From Spongiibacter marinus (GTDB lineage: Bacteria; Pseudomonadota; Gammaproteobacteria; Pseudomonadales; Spongiibacteraceae): a stretch of 64,000 nt of DNA. Made by a program: the position numbers and the translations under genes. The notes under the pieces were generated by a model. It was not told where the DNA came from, searched no databases, and saw only the letters and a list, made by a program, of their open reading frames with translations. The stretch's first letter is position 1, and each line of letters opens with the position of its first letter. The stretch covers positions 1 to 64,000 of the forward strand of contig NZ_JAFBBD010000006.1 in NCBI RefSeq assembly GCF_016906995.1. Reading direction: 5' to 3'. Shown piece by piece: positions 47,016 to 55,407 of the stretch.

Positions 47016-47414
47016 ATGGCGAGTATTTTCAGCAAAATTATTGCAGGTGAATTGCCCGGACATTTTGTTTGGCAGGACGATGACTGTGTGGCGATTATGA
47101 CCATTCAGCCGATTAAGCCGGGCCATATTTTGGTCATTCCCAAAGAGGAAATTGATCACTGGGACGATTTGCCTGAGGCGCTCAGTGCTCACTTACTGGC
47201 GGTGTCCAGAAAGCTGGCGAAGGCCCAGAAGCGGGTGTATCAATGCCGTCGCGTGAGCTTGCAGATCGTCGGGCTGGAGGTGCCACATACCCACCTGCAT
47301 CTCGTGCCAATTGACGAGATGCGTGACATCGACTTTGCCGGGGCTGAAATGGCCGACGCCGCGTCGCTGGCGGCTGAGGCAGAAAAAATACGTGAAGCAC
47401 TCGCGGTAGGTTAA
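47016..47414 (+). CDS. HIT family hydrolase
   Basis: A 132-residue histidine-triad protein. It starts SIFSKIIAGELPGHFVWQDD and has KPGHILVIPK near 35 and the active-site triad HTHLHLVP near 92-99. HIT proteins hydrolyse nucleoside phosphoramidates or dinucleotides; the exact substrate here is unknown. It ends the tmcA operon. The TAA stop lies inside the TTAA at the left end of the MITE-like element. Confidence 0.9.
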   Translation: MASIFSKIIAGELPGHFVWQDDDCVAIMTIQPIKPGHILVIPKEEIDHWDDLPEALSAHLLAVSRKLAKAQKRVYQCRRVSLQIVGLEVPHTHLHLVPIDEMRDIDFAGAEMADAASLAAEAEKIREALAVG

Positions 47415-47683
47415 GGCACCTCTGATTAATTCGGTAATGGCTCAGCGGAGCCTCTCGCGTGCACTGGCGAGGCGCAGCGCGAAGGTCAAGGGTGGTTCTC
47501 CTTGACGAGTGTTGCAACGACGGCCAGGGGGCGCGAGAGACCCGCCCTTCGGGGTTTTGCCTTATTTCGCCTGGCGGCGTTGCGCTCATTTGAAAGGCAA
47601 CCAGCCTTACTGCCTGAGCGCGCCTTGCCAAACGAAATAAGGCAAAGCCTGAGTTATCACCGAATTAATCAGAGGTGCTTTAA
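47411..47683. mobile_element. MITE-like non-autonomous element flanked by TTAA
   Basis: A 273-base segment bounded by TTAA at both ends. It has terminal inverted repeats that match perfectly over 20 bases (47416-47435 and 47659-47678) and imperfectly for about ten more. Inner nested inverted repeats are CTCTCGCG/CGCGAGAG (47452-47459, 47532-47539), GTCAAGG/CCTTGAC (47485-47491, 47500-47506) and a 14-base pair at 47556-47569/47633-47646. It encodes no transposase. The stops of both convergent neighbours lie in the flanking TTAA copies. The family is not identified. Confidence 0.78.
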
Positions 47684-49608
47684 GAGTGCGCGAGCGCTTC
47701 CTGCCCGGGGTGGATCACGCGTACCACTTGCTCTTCAGTGTCGTACTGAATTTCGCCGCGTAGCCAGGCGCCGCCGTCGGGTTCGTGGAGAATGCTACCG
47801 ACGCCACCCGGGGTGCGTATTCGCGCTGAGCTCGGGCCGGACTGAAAGCAGCTTTCGTCAGGCGATGACATCTCGTCCAGCGCCCGTTTGCAGCCCAGCG
47901 CGTCGAAGCTAAAGGTAACGTCGCGTTCGCTGGCTTCTCCCCAGCGAGGTGAAAGTGCTTGGTCAAGCTCGAGCAGCCTGTGCAAGCGCGCCTTGATCGG
48001 CAGTGTGGTACTGGCGCCGGCGTAATCACTCACATAGTGGTTCATTACCCTTTGCACGCACTGATACAGGCGCTGCGGATCGCGCAGGCACTCGGTGAAG
48101 ATGGCGTTGCGTGACTCGTAAACCGTAAGGGCATCGTCAACATCGACGCTAGGCAAAGCGTCCTGAAATTCCCGGCACACCGCCAGTAGTAGCTCGCGCA
48201 TCAGTGTTGCGGTCGTAATACCCTCTTGCTGGGCGATGTAGCGAATGCTGTAGGGCAGAATATGGCCGTGAGCAAATAACATATGCGCGGTAATTAACAG
48301 GTAGCCCTGCAGGCCCTGTTCGCGGCTGAAGCTGTGACAGGCGACCACGTATTCGCCCTTCGCCTTGCCGTAGCCGGCCACCGGAATGGTTTCGATCTGA
48401 TATTCCTGGCGTTTTTCGTAAAACTCGGTGCCTGGCAGCAGGGTGTAGGCAAAAATATTGAGGTTGGGGAAAACCTGCAGCAGTTCATCGAGGTTGCGCT
48501 CAAAATCCGGGAGATTATCGCCGGGTAGGCCCCAAATGAGCTCGGCGGCAATAGGCACCCCTTTACTGGCCATATCTTTGGCAATGGGCTCGTACTTATT
48601 GGCGGCCATGTTTTTGCGATTGCTAAGCTCAAGGGCCTTCGGCGTTAGGGTTTGCAGGGCGAGTTGATAGTGCGGCAGTAGCCCGTGCTGGTTAAGCAGC
48701 AAGACAATTTCCTGCACCCGCGGGCTGTGTTTCTTTGACCACGAGGTAGCGAAGCTGCTGGGTAGGCCTGTGGTGTTTTTCAGTTCGCAAATGAGTTTGG
48801 CTTTGTCTAAGTCTTCTCTCAATGCACCAAAATTGGAATCGGCAAGCCAGATATCCTTGATGCCAGCGGCCACAATTTTGCGCCAGTCCCGCTCAATCCT
48901 CTCCATGGAAAACTGGTACATTTTCGAGCCGATAGCGCCGGTGCCCCATTCGCAAAACGCGCATTTAAAGGGGCAGCCACGGCTGCTTTCATAGGAAACG
49001 GAGTCGTAGAGTGGCTTGCCCGCATCGTCACACAGCGGCACTACATCGAGGGCCGAGGGGAGGGCGTCGAGATCCTGGCGGCGCTTGCGCTCGGCAGTTT
49101 TTACCAGTTCGCCATCGCGCAAATACGCGAGGCCATCCACGTCTTGCCACTGCTCTCGGCTTTCGCAGTCCAGCCACTGGGCGAAGGTGGTTTCTGCCTC
49201 GCCCAGAGCAATAACATCAATCGGGTCGTCGTACAGATAATCCTCAGCTTGTTGAACGTGGGGCCCGCCGGCAATGCAAAGGACTTGCGGGCAGTCAGAC
49301 TTGATTAGCGCGATCAACTCGAGAAATTCCGCTGCATTCCAGGTGTACATACTGAAGCCCACCACCGGTACACCGCCACGTGCGATGCAGGCGATGAATT
49401 CCTCTCTAAGCTCGGGCCATGTGGCTTTCCAGGCGTCAGCCGCGTCGCTGTCGCGAAAATGTATCAGGCGTATGTCGTTGCCCGCTGGGTTATTGCCGTA
49501 ATGCTGGTAGTACGCTTTCAAGCCGCCCGTTGTGGTGGGAACAGCCCAAAAGCCGTCCGAGTCCATGCTGAATAAACAAACGGGGCGAGGGGAGTGCGCT
49601 GAGCTCAT
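47680..49608 (-). CDS. B12-binding-domain radical SAM protein of unknown substrate
   Basis: A 642-residue protein with an N-terminal cobalamin-binding-like Rossmann region (about 1-150, including FSMYTWNAAEFLELIALIK and IAGGPHVQQAEDYL). A radical SAM domain follows with the cluster motif SSRGCPFKCAFCEWG near residues 207-221. It ends in a C-terminal part of about 250 residues that I do not recognise. Related proteins are anaerobic-type methyl- or cyclo-modifying enzymes, some in natural-product pathways. No partner gene or precursor peptide is evident nearby. The stop codon TAA lies in the right-hand TTAA of the MITE-like element. Confidence 0.82.
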   Translation of the reverse strand: MSSAHSPRPVCLFSMDSDGFWAVPTTTGGLKAYYQHYGNNPAGNDIRLIHFRDSDAADAWKATWPELREEFIACIARGGVPVVGFSMYTWNAAEFLELIALIKSDCPQVLCIAGGPHVQQAEDYLYDDPIDVIALGEAETTFAQWLDCESREQWQDVDGLAYLRDGELVKTAERKRRQDLDALPSALDVVPLCDDAGKPLYDSVSYESSRGCPFKCAFCEWGTGAIGSKMYQFSMERIERDWRKIVAAGIKDIWLADSNFGALREDLDKAKLICELKNTTGLPSSFATSWSKKHSPRVQEIVLLLNQHGLLPHYQLALQTLTPKALELSNRKNMAANKYEPIAKDMASKGVPIAAELIWGLPGDNLPDFERNLDELLQVFPNLNIFAYTLLPGTEFYEKRQEYQIETIPVAGYGKAKGEYVVACHSFSREQGLQGYLLITAHMLFAHGHILPYSIRYIAQQEGITTATLMRELLLAVCREFQDALPSVDVDDALTVYESRNAIFTECLRDPQRLYQCVQRVMNHYVSDYAGASTTLPIKARLHRLLELDQALSPRWGEASERDVTFSFDALGCKRALDEMSSPDESCFQSGPSSARIRTPGGVGSILHEPDGGAWLRGEIQYDTEEQVVRVIHPGQEALAHS

Positions 49609-49767
49609 GTGGGTGGAATGCCTTGTTGTGATTATGGCGCTATTGTCGCATCTTGCGCCGCCATTTGCTCATGAGTAAGCCGAGGGTTAACTAAGCCGTT
49701 CGGGTGAGGTTGATCCACCTATTATGCGGCAAGATCGCCGCTGAATAAAAAAACTTCGGAGAGTCAG

Positions 49768-50193
49768 ATGGTTGAAGTACACGTAGAGCGCGATTTAGAT
49801 TTTCCCGCCGCAACGGTTTGGGCCTTATTGGAAGATTTTGGCGACATTAACTGGGCGCCGGGTATCGACAAAATTGAGGTAATCGGTGAGGGCATTGGCA
49901 TGATTCGCCGTTTGCACCTGGCGGGCATGGAGCCGATTGATGAGCAGCTCGAAAGTATGGACGCCAGTACCATGAGTTTTGGCTATACGATCCCTCGCGG
50001 TATTCCCATGCCGGTAACCGATTATTCGGCCAATGCCAAGGTGACGGCCATTGATGACGGCCGCTGCCATGTAGACTGGTACGGCCGCGCAACACCACAG
50101 GGCGCATCAGACGAAGAGGCGGCCGCGATGATTCGCGGTGCCTATGAAATGCTTTTGCAATGGGTGGACGAGCACCTGAAATCGCGCGCTTAA
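49768..50193 (+). CDS. SRPBCC family protein
   Basis: A 141-residue START-like (SRPBCC) protein, starting VEVHVERDLDFPAATVWALL and ending in the long amphipathic helix AAAMIRGAYEMLLQWVDEHL. This fold binds small hydrophobic ligands and includes polyketide cyclase-like proteins. The ligand cannot be predicted. Its stop overlaps the end of the convergent cinA gene by four bases. Confidence 0.82.
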   Translation: MVEVHVERDLDFPAATVWALLEDFGDINWAPGIDKIEVIGEGIGMIRRLHLAGMEPIDEQLESMDASTMSFGYTIPRGIPMPVTDYSANAKVTAIDDGRCHVDWYGRATPQGASDEEAAAMIRGAYEMLLQWVDEHLKSRA

Positions 50194-51467
50194 TGCGCTT
50201 TTTTGCAGTAGCGCTGTATCAAGCTGGGCATTGTGGCAATGCCCAGTAAGTGGCGGCGCACCAGCTCCATACCCAGTGCCGACACCCACATTTGAAAGGC
50301 CTGTCGGTCAAAAGGCAGCGCCAAACATTCCGCTTTTAGGTGATCTGCGCTGCCCCAGGCTATCCATACGGTGCCGACCGGCTTGTCTTCAGAGCCACCA
50401 TCGGGCCCGGCAATGCCTGTGACGGCCAAGGCCACATCGGCGTGGCCAACGCGTAGGGCGCCCTGCGCCATGGCCAGGGCAACGTCTCTGCTTACCGCGC
50501 CGTGCTGTTGCAGCAGCGCCTCACTCACACCCAACTGGCTGCTTTTCATCGCATTTGAATAACTGACGATGCCACCGGGAAAGACTTTCGATGCGCCAGC
50601 GATGCTGGTGATTTGGGAGGCGATCAGGCCACCTGTGCAGGACTCTGCCGTGCACAGGGTTTGGTTTCGCTTGCTGAGCTCGTCGACCAATACTGAGGGC
50701 AAACTGAGCGGCAGCTCGCCGAGTAAATGTTCGCCGAGCAGGGTTTCAACGGGCGTGCGCCACTCGGCCAAGGTCGTGTTTGCATGTTCACCGCGCGCAG
50801 TTAACTTTACTTCCAGCACGGGCATCGAAGCGCGAAAACCCAGTTCGATATTGTCGGGCCAATTGGGTAACTCGCGGTCAAACAGCTCCTGTATGCCGGA
50901 CTCACCTAAGCCAAAAACGCCAAGACGAAGGGTGTGAATATAGTCCGACTCAAAGCGTTGCTTGAGGAGAGGGAGGAGTTCGTCGGTCAGCATCTGACGC
51001 AATTCGCTGGGTACCCCCGGCGTCGCCAATACCAGGCAGTTGCGATACATAAGCCGTATTCCCACGGCGCTGCCTCGGGCGTTAGCGATAATATCGCAGC
51101 CCTCGGGGAGAATGGCTTGCTTGCGGTTAGAGGCGTTCATGCTGAAACCGCGTTGCTCGCACCAATGTGATAAGTGCGCCAATGCCTCAGGGTGTTCGGT
51201 AAGTGGCCGGTCGCAGAGCTGGGCCAGCACGGCGGCGGTTAAGTCATCGACGGTGGGGCCGAGACCGCCATTAATAATTAGTACATCGCCCTCTTCACAC
51301 AGCTGATCAATTTCCTTTTGCAGTAGTGCGCTGTCGTCGCCTACCGTGACCTTTTTATGTATTCTCCAACCTTGTGGCGCCAGTTGCTGGGCAACCATCG
51401 CGGAGTTTGAATCAATAATATCGCCGGCCATAAGTTCATTGCCGGTTAACAGTAAATTCAGCTTCAT
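50190..51467 (-). CDS. cinA: CinA family NMN amidohydrolase/ADP-ribose pyrophosphatase-like protein
   Basis: A two-domain CinA of 425 residues. The N-terminal COG1058 (MoaB-like) domain has LLLTGNELMAGDIIDSNS near 5-22 and INGGLGPTVDDLTA near 70. The C-terminal NMN amidohydrolase (PncC) domain has CTAESCTGGLIASQITSIAG near 273, with the catalytic Ser, and AVTGIAGPDGGS near 354. It recycles NMN and may repair nucleotides. The ATG at 51467 fits the family N-terminus, with GGAA five bases upstream. Confidence 0.9.
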   Translation of the reverse strand: MKLNLLLTGNELMAGDIIDSNSAMVAQQLAPQGWRIHKKVTVGDDSALLQKEIDQLCEEGDVLIINGGLGPTVDDLTAAVLAQLCDRPLTEHPEALAHLSHWCEQRGFSMNASNRKQAILPEGCDIIANARGSAVGIRLMYRNCLVLATPGVPSELRQMLTDELLPLLKQRFESDYIHTLRLGVFGLGESGIQELFDRELPNWPDNIELGFRASMPVLEVKLTARGEHANTTLAEWRTPVETLLGEHLLGELPLSLPSVLVDELSKRNQTLCTAESCTGGLIASQITSIAGASKVFPGGIVSYSNAMKSSQLGVSEALLQQHGAVSRDVALAMAQGALRVGHADVALAVTGIAGPDGGSEDKPVGTVWIAWGSADHLKAECLALPFDRQAFQMWVSALGMELVRRHLLGIATMPSLIQRYCKKAH

Positions 51468-51555
51468 AGTGTTCCGGTTTTTCAAGTTTACTGGCGATTA
51501 TCACCTAAAACGGGCATACAATGCCTGTGTCGAAAAAGCTCGGAGAGAGCATAGT

Positions 51556-51921
51556 ATGAAATCATCGTTAAACGCGATATTTGCCGTAGCGATTGTTGCG
51601 TTGATTGGCTTTGAATATTGGCAGTACCGCCATAATCAAGCGGAAACGCAGCGTTTGGAGCAGCAACTCGTTGCCTTACAGCAAAGCGTGGACGCCCTGA
51701 GCCTGCAGCTAAACAGTGCCAAGGAAGAGGACACTGCCAGTTCGCTGGGGAATCTTCTCGAGGAAGCCAACAAAGCGTTGGTTGATGGTTGGTCGGTGAT
51801 GGTCGATGCGGTTGAGCGCGAATTGCAACGCGCGCAACAGCAGATCGAAGAAAGTAAAAAGCAGAAATCAGAAGCGCCTCCCGAGACGCCGCAGAGCCAC
51901 TACGGTCCCGGGGCGCTCTGA
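51556..51921 (+). CDS. Small membrane-anchored coiled-coil protein
   Basis: I do not recognise a family. The 121-residue protein has one N-terminal membrane helix (SLNAIFAVAIVALIGFEYW), then a coiled coil (AETQRLEQQLVALQQSVDAL), a short linker and a second helix rich in Gln and Glu. The tail is Pro-rich. The topology suggests a single-pass inner membrane protein with a periplasmic coiled coil. The start at 51556 has GGAGAGA upstream; the frame open from 51346 is antisense to cinA and is not used. Confidence 0.72.
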   Translation: MKSSLNAIFAVAIVALIGFEYWQYRHNQAETQRLEQQLVALQQSVDALSLQLNSAKEEDTASSLGNLLEEANKALVDGWSVMVDAVERELQRAQQQIEESKKQKSEAPPETPQSHYGPGAL

Positions 51922-51933
51922 GTCGCGAACGTG

Positions 51934-52167
51934 TCAGTGGCGCAATTGCGCGTCCAACTCGTCTACGAGCTCAGCCCACTCAGCGTCGTCGTCCAGGGCC
52001 TGCTTCAAAAAGGTGGCCTGGCTCGGCGACCAGAAGTGAGCCTGGTGCAGGGCCAGGTCTTTGGGGAGTGGCCGGTGACGCCCAATGAATGCTTCAATGT
52101 CGCTGGGCGTTGCTGGCAGGCCGAGTTGCTGAAACAGTGCTGACATGCTGTGAAATTCTGCTTCCAT
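51934..52167 (-). CDS. DUF2789 family protein
   Basis: A 77-residue acidic helical protein matching DUF2789, a family common in Pseudomonas-like bacteria and of unknown function. It shows SMSALFQQLGLPATPSDIEAF near the start and FWSPSQATFLKQALDDDAEW toward the end. It is convergent with the coiled-coil protein gene; the two stops are 12 bases apart. Confidence 0.82.
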   Translation of the reverse strand: MEAEFHSMSALFQQLGLPATPSDIEAFIGRHRPLPKDLALHQAHFWSPSQATFLKQALDDDAEWAELVDELDAQLRH

Positions 52168-52212
52168 ATTACCCTCCGTTATTCATGGTGAGTCAGCTGT
52201 CAGCCTAAACGA

Positions 52213-52986
52213 TTAGGAGGTCGGCAGTAAATCCAGCCTCAACCCAGCATTCCACCCGCCGTCGACAATAAACTCAGAGCCTGTTGAGTAGCTGCTTTCG
52301 TCGGAGGCCAGAAACAGCGACATATTGGCCACTTCGGCGGGAAGGCCGACCCGCGGTAGGGGGTGATTGACGTAGAAGGCATTGTCCTCGTCGCTGGGCT
52401 GGGCACCTTCTCCCGCGCCGTGCATGTCGGTGTAAATGCCGCCTGGGTGAACCGTGTTCACGCGAATATTGTAGGGGCCTAATTCAATGGCGGCCGACTT
52501 GCTTAGGCCGCGAACCGCCCACTTCGACGATACATAGGCGCTCAAGCCGTTTTTTGCTTGCAGGCCGTCGATAGACGAAATATTAATAATTGAACCGCCG
52601 CCGCTGCGCTTCATTGGCTCGATGGCAGCGCGTATGCCGAGGTAGGGGCCGAGCTGATTAACCTTGATAACGCGCATGTAGTCATCGCCGTCCGAATCGG
52701 CAATGGCGGCTGCGTGGAGTATCGCCGCATTATTTACCAATATATTGAGCGGCCCAAAGGCCTCGGCTTCGGCAATCAGTGTTTGCCAATCCTGTTCGCG
52801 CGATACATCGGCATGCACGTAGCGAGCATTCTCGCCTAGTTGTTGGGCCAGTGCCTGCCCGGGCTCATCCAGTAGGTCGGCGATTACCACTTTGGCGCCT
52901 TCTTCTACAAAACGTTTGGCGGTGAGCGCGCCCATTCCGCGCGCAGCACCGGTGATAATTGCGACTTTTCCCGCGAGCCTAGCCAT
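52213..52986 (-). CDS. Short-chain dehydrogenase/reductase
   Basis: A classical SDR of 257 residues. The cofactor motif is GAARGMGALTAKRF near 13-26, the NNAA motif is ILVNNAAILHAA near 82 and the catalytic Ser-Tyr-Lys is seen in INISSIDGLQAKNGLSAYVSSKW (Ser near 138, Tyr near 151, Lys near 155). The acidic residue after the second strand (VVIADLLDE) indicates NAD(H) over NADP(H). It resembles 3-alpha(or 20-beta)-hydroxysteroid dehydrogenases, but the substrate is not proven. Confidence 0.88.
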   Translation of the reverse strand: MARLAGKVAIITGAARGMGALTAKRFVEEGAKVVIADLLDEPGQALAQQLGENARYVHADVSREQDWQTLIAEAEAFGPLNILVNNAAILHAAAIADSDGDDYMRVIKVNQLGPYLGIRAAIEPMKRSGGGSIINISSIDGLQAKNGLSAYVSSKWAVRGLSKSAAIELGPYNIRVNTVHPGGIYTDMHGAGEGAQPSDEDNAFYVNHPLPRVGLPAEVANMSLFLASDESSYSTGSEFIVDGGWNAGLRLDLLPTS

Positions 52987-53115
52987 CGATTTCTCCTGTT
53001 ATTTTGTTAAATTCTCTGCGCATTTAATCGGTGACAAACTGTGCGGTCAATTGTCCAATAGGAGTAGGGCGTAGGTGTTATTCAATATAGGTGCGCCGCC
53101 GTTAAGGGAGGGTAG

Positions 53116-53565
53116 ATGAAAAGTACAATCGGCATCGCGCTGTTGCTGCTGGCGGCAGGTCTAATGTGGTTTTATTACCAACAACAAGCGTGTTGCGTTG
53201 CGCCCCTTGAACCGCTGCCTATGACAGAGGGCAAATACTCCCCCGAGGTGACTGCTAATCCGCCATCGCAAAAACAGGCAACAAAAACAGCAGACGGTGT
53301 GCCAACTGCGCCACCACTGGATTCGGCGCCGCCACTGGATTTGCGTTTGCCGGCTGACTACACAGAGGACGCGACGCCATTTGAGCCTCAAACGAGTCGC
53401 TATGGTGTTGAGCGTTGGTTTGAAGAGGGCGATAAGCCGGAATCAAAATTAAAGCTGAAAAGTAAAATCTACCTTAAAGAAGATGCAACGCTGGATAAAA
53501 GTTTCAACGCTTACGATGAAAAGGTCGATGGTGTGGAAGTGGGCTTTGAGTACAAAACGCCGTAG
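53116..53565 (+). CDS. Hypothetical exported or membrane-anchored protein
   Basis: No family recognised. The 149-residue protein starts with a signal-anchor (STIGIALLLLAAGLMWFYY). A low-complexity Pro/Thr region follows (about 35-85), then a charged C-terminal part with KLKLKSKIYLKEDATLDKSF. An alternating strand pattern near the end (VDGVEVGFEYKTP) suggests a small folded domain. It sits alone, convergent with gltA, sharing a bidirectional terminator. Confidence 0.68.
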   Translation: MKSTIGIALLLLAAGLMWFYYQQQACCVAPLEPLPMTEGKYSPEVTANPPSQKQATKTADGVPTAPPLDSAPPLDLRLPADYTEDATPFEPQTSRYGVERWFEEGDKPESKLKLKSKIYLKEDATLDKSFNAYDEKVDGVEVGFEYKTP

Positions 53566-53596
53566 GCACGCTGGCAAAGTCAGAAACGTTGAGCAA

Positions 53597-53624
53597 AAAA
53601 AACCCTGCCGAGGCAGGGTTTTTT
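53597..53624. terminator. Bidirectional terminator between a hypothetical gene and gltA
   Basis: AACCCTG and CAGGGTT form a stem with a CCGAGG apex. Runs of A before and T after allow use in both directions. Confidence 0.87.
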
Positions 53625-53628
53625 GTTT

Positions 53629-54912
53629 TTAGCGCTTGTCCAGTGGGACGAAATCGCGTTTTTCCGGGCCAGTATACAACTGACGTGGGCGACCGATGCG
53701 GTAGGCGCCGCTGATCATCTCGTTCCAGTGCGCGATCCAGCCTGGGGTACGACCCAGTGCAAAGATAACGGTGAACATGCTGGTTGGGATGCCGATCGCT
53801 TTGAGGATGATGCCTGAATAGAAATCTACGTTGGGGTAGAGCTTCTTCTCAACGAAGTATTCATCTTCCAGGGCGATTTGCTCAAGGCGCTTGGCAATCT
53901 TCAGCAGAGGGTCATTTTCCAAACCAAGCTCAGCCAGTACTTCATCAGCTGCTTGCTTCATTACCTTGGCGCGTGGGTCAAAGTTTTTGTAAACACGGTG
54001 ACCAAAGCCCATCAGGCGGAATGGGTCGTTCTTGTCTTTAGCGCGGGCAACAAACTCGTCGATGCGTGAGGCATCGCCGATTTCTTCCAGCATATCCAGA
54101 ACAGCTTCGTTCGCGCCACCGTGAGAAGGTCCCCACAGGGCAGCGATGCCAGCAGAAATACAGGCGAAGGGGTTGGCGCCAGTCGAGCCAGCCAAACGCA
54201 CAGTAGAGGTAGAAGCATTCTGCTCGTGATCAGCGTGCAGCAGGAAAATCTTGTCCATGGCCTTAGCCAGTACAGGATTAACATTGCTGGGCTCGCAGGG
54301 ATTGCCGAACATCATGTGCAGGAAGTTTTCTGAGTAGCTCAGGTGATTCTGCGGGTACATGAAGGGCTGGCCGATGGTGTACTTGTAGGTCATGGCAGCC
54401 AGTGTTGGCATTTTTGCAATGAGTCGAATTGCAGAAATTTCGCGATGGTGTTCGTCAGCAATGTCCAGAGAGTCGTGGTAGAACGCTGACAGGGCGCCAA
54501 CTACGCCACACATAATTGCCATTGGGTGAGCGTCGCGGCGGAAGCCTTTGAAGAACGTGCTCATCTGGTCGTTGACCATGGTGTGCATGCGCACTTTGTT
54601 GACGAAGGTTTCTTTTTCAGTTTGGTTGGGGAGCTTGCCGTAGAGCAGGAGGTAACAGGTTTCCAGGTAATCTGACTGTTCTGCCAGTTGTTCGATGGGG
54701 TAACCGCCGTGAAGCAGAACACCTGCATTACCATCGATATAGGTGATTTTTGATTCGCAGGCTGCGGTGGAAACAAAACCGGGGTCGTAGGTGAAATATC
54801 CGTTACCCGTCAGGGGGCTAACTTCAATCACGTCCGGGCCAATGGTGCCGGAATGGACATTCAACTCCAGCGTTTTGCCATCGATACTCAGAGTGGCTTT
54901 CTTATCGCTCAT
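53629..54912 (-). CDS. gltA: Citrate synthase
   Basis: GltA condenses oxaloacetate and acetyl-CoA. The 427-residue protein is the hexameric, NADH-regulated type by length and N-terminal beta-domain ([21 protein letters not shown]). The active-site motifs are [10 protein letters not shown] near 228, [11 protein letters not shown] near 262 with the first catalytic His, [15 protein letters not shown] near 303 with the second, and the Asp in [13 protein letters not shown] near 362. It is divergent from sdhC, as in E. coli and Pseudomonas. Confidence 0.96.
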   Translation of the reverse strand: MSDKKATLSIDGKTLELNVHSGTIGPDVIEVSPLTGNGYFTYDPGFVSTAACESKITYIDGNAGVLLHGGYPIEQLAEQSDYLETCYLLLYGKLPNQTEKETFVNKVRMHTMVNDQMSTFFKGFRRDAHPMAIMCGVVGALSAFYHDSLDIADEHHREISAIRLIAKMPTLAAMTYKYTIGQPFMYPQNHLSYSENFLHMMFGNPCEPSNVNPVLAKAMDKIFLLHADHEQNASTSTVRLAGSTGANPFACISAGIAALWGPSHGGANEAVLDMLEEIGDASRIDEFVARAKDKNDPFRLMGFGHRVYKNFDPRAKVMKQAADEVLAELGLENDPLLKIAKRLEQIALEDEYFVEKKLYPNVDFYSGIILKAIGIPTSMFTVIFALGRTPGWIAHWNEMISGAYRIGRPRQLYTGPEKRDFVPLDKR

Positions 54913-55034
54913 TTGACGGGCTCCTGTTACTTTCTTTTCATAGCTTGTGGCGGTGGTTTCTGCTGTCTGACAATCGGCGTGGTGATGCTGAGCGCAACAG
55001 GCAGAAAGGCTCCCTGCAAAATTAGGGAGTCACA

Positions 55035-55062
55035 AATATAGAGAGCTAAAACGTTTTGTCAA
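55035..55062 (-). promoter_or_regulatory. gltA promoter
   Basis: On the minus strand a perfect TTGACA -35 (55062-55057) is followed by 16 bases and a TATATT -10 (55040-55035). Confidence 0.75.
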
Positions 55063-55170
55063 CGCTGACCACATTTTACCCTGTGATTGCGGCCGTGGGA
55101 ATGTTTGATGTTTTCTGTACTTTATGCTGCCCCCGTCGATGCGTGCGCGGTTTTGGTGCGCCGCAAATCT

Positions 55171-55184
55171 TATGGCGCCATAAT
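55171..55184. promoter_or_regulatory. 14-base palindrome between gltA and sdhC promoters
   Basis: TTATGGCGCCATAA is a perfect palindrome lying between the two promoters, about 110 bases from the gltA -35 and 70 from the sdh -35. It could be an operator; the regulator is unknown. Confidence 0.4.
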
Positions 55185-55253
55185 GGCGCGAAATAGTCCC
55201 GCAAACCCTTGATATAGCGCTTTTTTGGAGGGCAATTTCGACTAAAGGCGTGT

Positions 55254-55282
55254 TTGTAATTGCGTATGTATAGCCCTATAAT
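55254..55282 (+). promoter_or_regulatory. sdhCDAB promoter
   Basis: TTGTAA (55254-55259) and a perfect TATAAT (55277-55282) are separated by 17 bases. Confidence 0.75.
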
Positions 55283-55407
55283 GCGCGGCGTTTCTTCTCG
55301 AGCCCCAGTGCTTGCACCTCTTAGGAAGAAGCCCGGGAAGGAGAGCCCGGCAAACTTGATAGATCCACTTCCGTTGAACCGCCCGTAGTAAAAGGGCCTG
55401 AAATAAA

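Larger units (their letters stand above)
54913..55407. other. gltA-sdhC divergent control region
   Basis: This gap of 495 bases has a promoter for each side, a 14-base palindrome between them, a gltA leader of about 115 bases and an sdhC leader of about 120 bases. The sdhC leader holds a short CCGGG/CCCGG hairpin whose loop shows AAGGAGA. No gene is seen. Confidence 0.7.

Noticed and set aside
47182-47631. 149-codon minus-strand frame inside the MITE-like element and HIT gene
   Set aside because: It reads through the inverted repeats and antisense to the HIT gene; it is not a transposase.
47502-47912. 136-codon plus-strand frame running out of the MITE-like element
   Set aside because: It spans the right inverted repeat and is antisense to the radical SAM gene. 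Composition is arginine-rich and it has no ribosome site.
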